Shown here in pieces: positions 1-4,507 of a stretch of DNA of 6,204 bases. The notes beneath the pieces are model-generated. The model was given only the letters and a program-made list of their open reading frames with translations, ran no database searches and was not told the origin of the DNA. The DNA lies in NCBI GenBank assembly GCA_943329105.2, contig CALQCP020000149.1, positions 1 through 6,204 on the forward strand, given 5' to 3'. The stretch is from Chitinophaga pinensis. GTDB lineage: Bacteria; Planctomycetota; Phycisphaerae; Phycisphaerales; SM1A02. Every line of letters starts with the position of its first letter. Position 1 is the stretch's first letter. The position numbers and the translations under genes were made by a program.

Positions 1-392
1 GCAGTCATCATGATGAGCGCGTGATTGTGGTCTGGGGTGCACACCACCACGGCATCAAACTTGCCGGCATGCTTATCAAACGCTTCGCGGAAATCGCTGC
101 AGGTGAACGCAGCCGGATGCTTCGCGGACACTTCCTTCAGCGCGTCCGAATCAACATCGCAGAGTCCTGCAAAGTTCACATCTGGATGCTGCGTCAATTC
201 ATGTCGATCCGCCGGAGCGATGCTGCCGCCCACGCCGATCTGCAAGATATTGAGCTTGGCAAGCTTTCCACCAAACACGCGGCGCGGCGCCACGGACGGA
301 AGCGCGAACGCCCCCTGCGCAATCAGTGAACTGGCGGCGAGTCCGCCAGCAGCCAGGGCGGTGTTGGTCATCATGGTGCGTCGGTCGATCAT
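1..392 (-). CDS. Gfo/Idh/MocA family oxidoreductase, Tat-exported (5' part, runs off the left edge)
   Basis: About 130 N-terminal residues are visible; the rest lies outside the window. The protein opens with a twin-arginine signal (R4-R5 in DRRTMM, then an Ala/Gly/Leu-rich core, residues 11-25, and a likely cleavage near A28-A30). A Rossmann nucleotide-binding fold follows: LNILQIGVGG at 47-56, the acidic strand end GLCDVD at 76-81, and VVVCTPDHNHA at 115-125, a hallmark of this family. Members use NAD(P) to oxidise or reduce sugars and related compounds; Tat-exported members are very common in planctomycetes and act outside the cytoplasm. The substrate cannot be told. Two adjacent ATGs exist (395 and 392). 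The AAGGA motif ends 2 nt before the first and 5 nt before the second, so I prefer 392. It starts about 35 bp after the GNAT stop on the same strand, so co-transcription is likely. Confidence 0.9.
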   Translation of the reverse strand, partial: MIDRRTMMTNTALAAGGLAASSLIAQGAFALPSVAPRRVFGGKLAKLNILQIGVGGSIAPADRHELTQHPDVNFAGLCDVDSDALKEVSAKHPAAFTCSDFREAFDKHAGKFDAVVVCTPDHNHALIMMT

Positions 393-429
393 CATGTTCC
401 TTGCGTGGAGTGTGTGGTTGCCAGACCTA

Positions 430-930
430 TTACGCGATGCCGTCAACAAGCCATCGCTCAAACTCAATTTCGTCGCGGATTTGAATTCCATCCAAGCCTA
501 AGAGCGGATAGCTCGGCTCGATCTGCCGTACCCGATCGACAATGCCTTTATGAAGCGCAGAAAACCGCCAGCCGCGGCGCTGATAGAAGCGAATGGCGTG
601 CGCGTTGTCGTTGGTGGTGGTCAGATAGATCCGCTTGCAACCCTGATTGCGCGCGTGTTCTTCTGCGGCCGCAAGGAGTGCCGCGCCAACCCCGTGGGCG
701 GGCGAGCGGCTACTCAGGGTGATCACTTCGCACTGCCATCCACCTTCCACCATATTCAGCGTCAGGAGCCCGGCAAACACGCCGTCGACTTCAGCCACAA
801 AGCCGGGCAGCTGATCGGCTTGATGCAGCCGGCCCAAAGACCAGATGCCGTTGGAATGCCAGTGGGTGTGCAGTTCGGCGCGCACTTCGGCCGCGTCGCG
901 TGGTTCGATGGGGCGGATGACCATGGGCAT
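430..930 (-). CDS. GNAT family N-acetyltransferase
   Basis: This is a 166-residue protein from the chosen start, normal for a single GNAT domain. It would transfer the acetyl group of acetyl-CoA to an amine; the substrate is unknown. Visible features are the first strand VIRPIEPRDAAEV (4-16), LPGFVAEVDG with a following AGLLTL strand (41-58), the acetyl-CoA pyrophosphate loop region SRSPAHGVGAALL (74-86), and the late motif TTTNDNAHAIRFYQRRGWRF (104-123). The tail HKGIVDRVR...LDGIQIRDEIE is typical of a GNAT subgroup common in bacteria. The start is uncertain: ATGs lie at 990, 930 and 924, none with a good ribosome site. I chose 930 because the domain begins right after it and the extra residues from 990 resemble no domain. 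The open frame continues upstream to 1215, but that part runs through the hairpin-array terminator and is not credible as protein. Stop TAA. Confidence 0.88.
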   Translation of the reverse strand: MPMVIRPIEPRDAAEVRAELHTHWHSNGIWSLGRLHQADQLPGFVAEVDGVFAGLLTLNMVEGGWQCEVITLSSRSPAHGVGAALLAAAEEHARNQGCKRIYLTTTNDNAHAIRFYQRRGWRFSALHKGIVDRVRQIEPSYPLLGLDGIQIRDEIEFERWLVDGIA

Positions 931-1009
931 GGTGGGGAGGGTAGCCACAGTGACCGTTGCCACCGGGCACGCAAGGAGCCGCAACTTCATCGCCTGCGAA
1001 TTTTCAGTC

Positions 1010-1262
1010 CCTAAAAACGGAGTAGGCCTCGATTCCTCGAGGCCACACTCCAGGTGCCTGTGTTGGTGAGCTCGGTTTCCCGTCGAGCCCGCCGCAGGCG
1101 GTTTTGGGCATCTCTGAGTTTCCCGTTCAGAGGCGCCCGCATTGTCTGCTTGTTGGTCGGTTCCCGCGACCTTCAAGCGGTTTGTCCTGCAGGTCGGTTT
1201 CCCGTCGACCTTCAAGACTGTTTGTTCTGGCGGCCGGTTTCCCGTCGGCTGTCAGAACTGTT
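1010..1262 (-). ncRNA. Hairpin-array small RNA, copy A (putative)
   Basis: Read on the minus strand, this is a run of five hairpins followed by an intrinsic terminator. Loops in plus coordinates: 1075-1083, 1118-1126, 1160-1166, 1197-1205 and 1237-1245. Four of the five loops are GTTTCCCGT on + (ACGGGAAAC on -); the third is shortened to GTTCCCG. The stems differ but each is self-complementary: GCTCG/CGAGC, CTCTGA/TCAGAG, GGTCG/CGACC, AGGTCG/CGACCT, and GTTCTG-n3-GCCG/CGGC-n3-CAGAAC. The second stem gains an outer GGGC/GCCC helix (1106-1109 with 1135-1138). An extra hairpin CCGCC-GCA-GGCGG lies between modules 1 and 2. Loop spacing is 37-43 nt. Minus-strand orientation rests on the terminator at 1013-1051; the 5' end near 1262 is inferred. 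I recognise no known RNA family. It could instead act as DNA or as a UTR. Confidence 0.6.
1013..1051 (-). terminator. Intrinsic terminator ending hairpin-array RNA copy A
   Basis: On the minus strand an outer helix GGAGT/ACTCC (1047-1051 with 1019-1023) encloses a perfect 7-bp helix, GGCCTCG/CGAGGCC (1038-1044 with 1025-1031). The loop is AGGAAT, and the hairpin is followed by G and then T5 (1017-1013). This is a textbook Rho-independent form. It sits between the array and the GNAT gene, so GNAT probably needs its own promoter downstream of it or depends on read-through. Confidence 0.75.
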
Positions 1263-1330
1263 CCTTCATAGATAAGAACGAAATCGGTGCCCTGCAACCA
1301 TCACTGTTCTAAGAAATTTCTTTCACTATT
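1263..1330 (-). promoter_or_regulatory. Conserved region upstream of RNA copy A, candidate promoter
   Basis: This stretch lies just 5' of the array on the minus strand and has a recognisable but diverged counterpart next to copy B. Shared blocks on + are CCATCACnGTTCT and AAATTTCTT. A weak sigma-70-like pair is possible: minus-strand TTGCAG (1297-1292) and TATCTA (1274-1269), 17 nt apart, each matching consensus at only three of six positions. The call rests more on conservation and position than on the boxes. Confidence 0.35.
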
Positions 1331-1383
1331 GTTTCGGACCCCCGATTCCGACCTGGCAAGACCAATTTCAGGGGTCGTAGGGG

Positions 1384-1635
1384 CCTAAAAACGGAGTAGG
1401 CCTCGATTCCTCGAGGCCACACTCCAGATGCCTGTGTTGGTGAGCTCGGTTTCCCGTCGAGCCCGCCGCAGGCGGTTTGGGCATCTCTGAGTTTCCCCTT
1501 CAGAGGCGCCCGCATTGTCTGCTTGCTGGTCGGTTTCCCGTCGACCATCAAGCGATTCGTCTTTCAGGTCGGTTTCCCGTCGACCTGCAAGACTTGTTCT
1601 GTCGGCCGGTTTCCCGTCGGCTGTCAGAACTGTCT
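1384..1635 (-). ncRNA. Hairpin-array small RNA, copy B (putative)
   Basis: This is the second copy of the five-hairpin RNA. Loops in plus coordinates: 1449-1457, 1491-1499 (GTTTCCCCT, one change), 1533-1541, 1572-1580 and 1609-1617. Stems are equal to or better than in copy A: GCTCG/CGAGC, CTCTGA/TCAGAG plus outer GGGC/GCCC (1479-1482 with 1508-1511), TGGTCG/CGACCA, CAGGTCG/CGACCTG, and GTTCTG-n3-GCCG/CGGC-n3-CAGAAC. Modules 3 and 4 are extended relative to A by extra complementary base pairs, which supports selection for structure. The array ends on the minus strand in its own terminator (1387-1425). On the plus strand the same DNA would be part of the leader of the MlaF-like gene, so a UTR role remains possible. 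No match to a known family comes to mind. Confidence 0.6.
1387..1425 (-). terminator. Intrinsic terminator ending hairpin-array RNA copy B
   Basis: It has the same structure as the copy A terminator. On the minus strand GGAGT/ACTCC (1421-1425 with 1393-1397) encloses GGCCTCG/CGAGGCC (1412-1418 with 1399-1405), with loop AGGAAT, followed by G and T5 (1391-1387). Its presence in both copies suggests the two arrays are separate transcription units rather than one long RNA. Confidence 0.75.
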
Positions 1636-1704
1636 CCGTCACCTATATCAACGGAAACTACGAGCCTCAGCCATCACAGTTCTTCCAAATTTCTTCAAAT
1701 TGCT
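1636..1704 (-). promoter_or_regulatory. Conserved region upstream of RNA copy B, candidate promoter
   Basis: This is the counterpart of 1263-1330. On the minus strand it shares the GAAATTT and AGAAC-n-GTGATGG blocks with copy A. GATATAGG (minus, 1649-1642) could supply a -10 element a few bases before the array; no convincing -35 is visible. The segment 1677-1684 (ACAGTTCT) is also perfectly complementary to 1626-1633 (AGAACTGT), so it could compete with the outer stem of module 5. Confidence 0.35.
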
Positions 1705-1714
1705 CTGCCAGCGC

Positions 1715-1748
1715 AAAAAAGGGGGCTTTGGAGCGTTTCTGAGCCCCC
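1715..1748 (-). terminator. Terminator-like hairpin on the minus strand, upstream of the MlaF-like gene
   Basis: GGGGGCT (1721-1727) pairs perfectly with AGCCCCC (1742-1748) around a 14-nt loop. On the minus strand the hairpin is followed by T6 (1720-1715). It would stop transcripts coming leftward from the ABC gene region, where no minus-strand gene is seen. It may shield the hairpin-array RNAs from antisense read-through. On the plus strand it lacks a T tract and would be a leader hairpin ending 19 nt before the ATG at 1768. Confidence 0.6.
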
Positions 1749-1767
1749 ACAGGTACCCTCGTCGACC

Positions 1768-2610
1768 ATGTCGCCCACCCAGCCCCCAGAAGTCGTCCTT
1801 GAGAACCTCTCCAAGTCCTTTGGCGGCAAGGTGGTCCTGGCGGGCATCGATTTGACCATTCGCAGCGGCGAGATGGTGGCCATTGTCGGGGGATCGGGGT
1901 GCGGAAAGACGGTGCTCCTGAAGTTGATCATGGCGCACTACCCGCCCGACTCCGGGCGGGTCTTGGTGGCGGATCATGAATCAGACCCGGACGGCTCGGG
2001 GGTCGCCCCGCTGCGGGACATGTCCACGTTGGACGAAGCGCAGCTTGACCGGATCCGCATCCACTGGGCGATCGTCTTCCAACGGAATGCGCTGGTCACT
2101 GGCGACGTGTTCCAGAATCTGGCAGTCCTGCCGCGTGAAGTGAAGGGCATGACCAACGAGGAAATCCTGCCCCTGGCAGAGAAGGCGCTGGTTGATGTGG
2201 GGCTTGATCCGGCGCTCGTCATGCATCGCGACCGCGAAGACCTCTCGGGCGGAATGGCCAAGCGTGTTGCCGTTGCCCGTGCGATCGTCATGGACCCCGT
2301 CATCGTGATGTACGACGAACCAACCGCGGGGCTCGACCCAGAGATGTCCGCGCAGATCGATGAATTGATTGGCGAAACGCACCGCGCCCAACCCGCCTTT
2401 GCTGCCACGCGTGCCGGGATCAAGCGAACCAGCATCGTGGTGACGCACGACACGGAGTTACTGCGACGGCTGCGGCCGCGCATCATCATGCTGTTTGGCG
2501 GCAAGGTCTCCTTTGATGGAACCTTTGACGAGTTTGTCACCAGCGACGATCCGCACATTCGCCCCTACCGAGCGCAGATGGGGCTGCTTCACAACGGCGA
2601 GAATAAGTAG
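1768..2610 (+). CDS. MlaF-like ABC transporter ATP-binding protein
   Basis: This 280-residue ATPase has all core motifs: Walker A GGSGCGKT (41-48), Q-loop Q105 in IVFQRNAL, signature LSGGM (159-163), Walker B VIVMYDEP (178-185) with catalytic E184, D-loop GLDP, and switch H227 in VTHD. The text around the signature (LSGGMAKRVAVARAI) and the Q-loop context (FQRNAL...VFQNLAVLPRE) are those of the MlaF/Ttg2A group. That group powers MCE-type transport of phospholipids or other hydrophobic compounds between inner and outer membranes. Two short insertions relative to plain MlaF are visible, around 72-92 and 208-220. No MlaE permease or MCE-domain gene is in the window, so partners must be elsewhere. 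The open frame continues upstream to 1477, but only through hairpin-array copy B, so the ATG at 1768 is taken as start, where the family domain begins. No clear Shine-Dalgarno is present. It likely forms an operon with the AMP nucleosidase 11 bp downstream. Confidence 0.9.
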   Translation: MSPTQPPEVVLENLSKSFGGKVVLAGIDLTIRSGEMVAIVGGSGCGKTVLLKLIMAHYPPDSGRVLVADHESDPDGSGVAPLRDMSTLDEAQLDRIRIHWAIVFQRNALVTGDVFQNLAVLPREVKGMTNEEILPLAEKALVDVGLDPALVMHRDREDLSGGMAKRVAVARAIVMDPVIVMYDEPTAGLDPEMSAQIDELIGETHRAQPAFAATRAGIKRTSIVVTHDTELLRRLRPRIIMLFGGKVSFDGTFDEFVTSDDPHIRPYRAQMGLLHNGENK

Positions 2611-2621
2611 CCTCCACCACT

Positions 2622-3392
2622 ATGAAGGACAAGTCCGACATCGTGCGAGATTGGCTGCCGCGCTACACGGGTCGCAAGCTGGAAGACTTTGGCCAGTACG
2701 TGCTGCTTGTCAACTTTGCGAATTATGTTGAGTTGTTTGCAGAGCGCTTCGGTGTAGAGGTGTGCGGGCGCGATCGCCCCATGCTGACGGCGACCGCGGA
2801 GAACATCACCATCCTGAGTTTCGGTATGGGCTCCGCTATGGCTGCCACCACCATGGATCTGCTCTCCGCCATCGCTCCGAAAGCGGTGCTGTTCTTAGGC
2901 AAGTGCGGTGGCTTAAAGAAGACCAAGGTCGGCGATTTCGTTCTGCCGATCGCCGCCATTCGTGGCGAAGGTACGAGTGACGAATACATGCCACCAGAAG
3001 TCCCCGCGCTACCGAGCTTTCGACTGCAGCGCGCGGTGAGTGCGTCCATCATCAAGCACAACCGTGATTACTTCACCGGCACCGTCTACACCACCAATCG
3101 CCGCGTGTGGGAACATGACATGCGTTTCCGCGAGAAGCTCCTCTTGATGAAAGCGGAGGGCATCGATATGGAAACAGCCACCATCTTCTTGGTTGGCTTT
3201 GCGAACGGCATTCCCAAGGGCGCACTACTGCTGGTGTCTGACAACCCCATGACTCCCGAAGGCGTCAAGACAGGGGAAAGCGATCGACATGTCACGGATC
3301 AATTCGTGCAGTTGCATCTTGACATCGGCCTGGACGCACTGCGTGATCTGCGCGACAAGGGCGAGAGCGTCAAGCACTTGCGCTTTGAGTGA
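2622..3392 (+). CDS. amn: AMP nucleosidase (short form)
   Basis: This 256-residue enzyme splits AMP into adenine and ribose 5-phosphate in the cytoplasm, part of purine turnover. It matches the short AMP nucleosidase form known from Bacteroidetes and relatives, which is only the phosphorylase-like catalytic domain and lacks the extra N-terminal domain of the E. coli enzyme. Recognisable blocks are WLPRYTG (11-17), ENITILSFGMGS (60-71, phosphate-binding region), FLGKCGGLKK (91-100), IRGEGTSDEYMPPEVPALP (113-131), YTTNRRVWEHD (156-166), IDMETATIF (181-189, ribose-contacting Met-Glu) and LLLVSDNPMTPEGVKT (202-217, with the purine-site Asp207). The sequence is intact and ends with the typical VKHLRF. 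It starts 11 bp after the ATPase stop with no clear ribosome site, so translation may be coupled. The sequence does not show why it is paired with a lipid-transport ATPase. Confidence 0.93.
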   Translation: MKDKSDIVRDWLPRYTGRKLEDFGQYVLLVNFANYVELFAERFGVEVCGRDRPMLTATAENITILSFGMGSAMAATTMDLLSAIAPKAVLFLGKCGGLKKTKVGDFVLPIAAIRGEGTSDEYMPPEVPALPSFRLQRAVSASIIKHNRDYFTGTVYTTNRRVWEHDMRFREKLLLMKAEGIDMETATIFLVGFANGIPKGALLLVSDNPMTPEGVKTGESDRHVTDQFVQLHLDIGLDALRDLRDKGESVKHLRFE

Positions 3393-3415
3393 CTGATCTG
3401 CGGTGCAAATACAAC

Positions 3416-3446
3416 CCCCCTGAAATGCACTTGGCATCTCAGGGGG
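3416..3446 (+). terminator. Hairpin after the AMP nucleosidase, probable terminator
   Basis: CCCCCTGA (3416-3423) pairs with TCAGGGGG (3439-3446), and after one mismatch ATGC (3425-3428) pairs with GCAT (3434-3437) around a 5-nt loop. It lies 23 bp after the amn stop and closes the plus-strand operon by position. No T tract follows on +, so it may be a Rho-assisted or RNA-protecting 3' hairpin. On the minus strand it is followed by the T-rich GTTGTATTT. Confidence 0.5.
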
Positions 3447-3635
3447 AGTTGAGTTCCACGGCGTCCCCACACATGGAATTGACTGTTGATTCGGCGAAGC
3501 CCGTACCCCCGGGAGTTGCCTATCGCTGTTCACACCATACATGAACGCACCTGTTAATCAAACAACTTGGTGCAAGTTATGAAATAAATCTCGCCCAAAT
3601 GTAGTTCAACGCCATTTGTTTAAATGGAGAAACGA
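3447..3635. other. Convergent intergenic spacer, no gene seen
   Basis: This spacer lies between the ends of two converging operons, and its right half (about 3540-3630) is clearly richer in A+T than the rest of the window. I find no credible coding frame. It holds two small inverted repeats, AACTTG-GTG-CAAGTT (3564-3578) and CCATTT-GTTT-AAATGG (3612-3627). An open minus-strand frame enters it from within amn but resembles no protein. Confidence 0.5.
3564..3578 (-). terminator. Weak terminator candidate after the second ExbD gene
   Basis: A perfect 6-bp stem AACTTG/CAAGTT with a 3-nt loop is followed on the minus strand by GTTTGATTAA, which is T-rich but not a clean T tract. It lies about 57 bp after the stop of the last minus-strand ExbD gene. 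The stem is short and AT-rich, so this is tentative. Confidence 0.3.
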
Positions 3636-4091
3636 TCACCGACCCGCTGGAGCTGTTTGGGAGCCCGCAGCGCTCGGCTGATAGGCAATCCGCGTGAAGC
3701 CTGCGTCCCGGCACGCCTGCAGTGCGGACGCTACGCCCTCAACAGTGACGTCATCAGCAACCCGCACTACCACGCCGGGTTCCTTGGGGAGCGAACGGAT
3801 GGCATCGCGGAGCGCATCGCGCCCAGTGAAGGTCCGTGTTCCAATGCGGTAGGTGGTGCTGCCGTTAGCCATCGTCACGTCCACCACTTGCGGCGTGAAG
3901 CCGCCGCTGTCGCCAGCCGTGGCGCGTCCGCTGCCAAGGGTGGCGGCCAGTTCCCGTTCCTCTGCCTCCATGCTTCCGGCAAGCAGGAAATACATGAGTA
4001 GGAAGAGGATCACATCAATCAGTGCGATGAGTGGCAGCCGCATCTCTGAGAGTTCCAACAGTCCGGTGCGGCCGCGTGAGGTCATCCGCAT
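3636..4091 (-). CDS. ExbD/TolR-family biopolymer transport protein, second copy
   Basis: This 151-residue protein has the standard ExbD/TolR plan: a short cytoplasmic N-terminus, one membrane helix (about 19-39, LPLIALIDVILFLLMYFLL) carrying the conserved proton-relay aspartate D26, then a periplasmic domain ending in a typical alpha/beta fold (VVVRVADDVTVEGVASALQ, about 107-125). Together with ExbB it converts the proton gradient into motion that drives outer-membrane transport (Ton type) or envelope upkeep (Tol type). It overlaps the stop of the preceding ExbD by one base (TGATG), a sign of translational coupling. It clearly differs from its neighbour outside the helix, so the two are not a recent duplication and could form a mixed dimer. 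The stretch of about residues 42-70 is Glu/Ala/Gly-rich. Confidence 0.88.
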   Translation of the reverse strand: MRMTSRGRTGLLELSEMRLPLIALIDVILFLLMYFLLAGSMEAEERELAATLGSGRATAGDSGGFTPQVVDVTMANGSTTYRIGTRTFTGRDALRDAIRSLPKEPGVVVRVADDVTVEGVASALQACRDAGFTRIAYQPSAAGSQTAPAGR

Positions 4092-4507
4092 CAGGAACCC
4101 TCCGGCGCAACCGCCAGCGACCAGTTAGCGATCTTTGCTTTCGCCAGTCGCTCCGCCAGACGATTGAGGCACGCAGCACCCGCCGCGCGATCAGCGCGTA
4201 CCACAATTCCACTGTGTCGCGTTCCAGTGCTGCCTTGAGCAGCGCCGATTCGTATGGCCAACGCGTCAAGTGACATGCGCTCGCCAAGAATGGAATAGTT
4301 TCCGGCGCGATCGACATCAATCACCAATTTTGCGGAAGCAGATTCGCTTGGTGGCGCCGCGCCCTCTTGGTGAGGTAGGTCCACTGGCCGCAATTCGCTC
4401 GTTGCAAACTGTGATGACAGCATGAAGAAGATGATGAGCAGCAGGATCACATCGATCATCGGTGTGAGATCAAACGATGCATCGGATCCATCTGCGCCGC
4501 CGGCCAT
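4091..4507 (-). CDS. ExbD/TolR-family biopolymer transport protein, first copy
   Basis: This 138-residue protein has the classic family start: DLTPMIDVILLLIIFFML (13-30) with the essential membrane aspartate D19, one transmembrane helix, then a periplasmic domain (LVIDVDRAGNYSILGE, about 61-76, and IVVRADRAAG, about 101-110). It is the usual partner of ExbB/TolQ, sitting in the pore of the ExbB pentamer and passing force to a periplasmic protein such as TonB or TolA. Its ATG overlaps the ExbB stop by one base (TAATG), and its stop overlaps the next ExbD start, so the three genes are one operon. No TonB, TolA or Pal gene is in view, so Ton and Tol function cannot be told apart. Confidence 0.92.
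   Translation of the reverse strand: MAGGADGSDASFDLTPMIDVILLLIIFFMLSSQFATSELRPVDLPHQEGAAPPSESASAKLVIDVDRAGNYSILGERMSLDALAIRIGAAQGSTGTRHSGIVVRADRAAGAACLNRLAERLAKAKIANWSLAVAPEGS

Larger units (their letters stand above)
1010..1704. repeat. Tandem direct duplication of a roughly 315-bp non-coding unit
   Basis: Unit A (1010 to about 1330) and unit B (1384 to about 1704) are direct copies offset by 374 bp at their left ends, separated by about 55 bp without clear homology (1331-1383). The hairpin part is almost identical apart from a few substitutions and short indels. The right-hand 65-70 bp is alignable but much more diverged. Indels between copies (TTTT against TTT at 1102-1105, a 2-nt loss in loop A3, and a small change just before module 5) break every long reading frame yet leave the hairpins intact. 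This marks the unit as non-coding. Confidence 0.85.

Noticed and set aside
931..1215. Upstream extension of the GNAT frame (minus strand), rich in Arg, Gly and Thr
   Set aside because: It runs through the hairpin-array RNA and its terminator, and the equivalent frame in copy B is shifted by small indels. The repeated peptide pieces come from the repeated loop sequence, not from a protein family.
1070..1630. CRISPR array
   Set aside because: The repeated part is a 9-nt loop, too short for a CRISPR repeat; the flanks are self-complementary stems rather than independent spacers; and no cas gene is nearby.
1385..1642. 85-residue minus-strand frame with repeated RRET motifs
   Set aside because: It is the translation of copy B. 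The repeats reflect the ACGGGAAAC loops, and the frame is not kept in copy A.
1010..1704. Integron attC sites or a MITE-type transposable element
   Set aside because: The loops do not carry the attC core GTTRRRY in the needed paired arrangement, there is no integrase, and I see no terminal inverted repeats or target-site duplications at the unit ends.
1477..1767. N-terminal extension of the MlaF-like ATPase on the plus strand
   Set aside because: These 97 codons translate copy B and the leader hairpin. The ABC domain begins right after the ATG at 1768.
1974..2558. 194-residue minus-strand open frame inside the ATPase gene
   Set aside because: It is antisense to a complete, well-conserved ABC ATPase and its translation is Ser/Arg-rich with no recognisable domain.
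3225..3542. 105-residue minus-strand frame across the end of amn and the spacer
   Set aside because: It is antisense to the conserved end of amn, passes through the 3416-3446 hairpin and resembles no protein.
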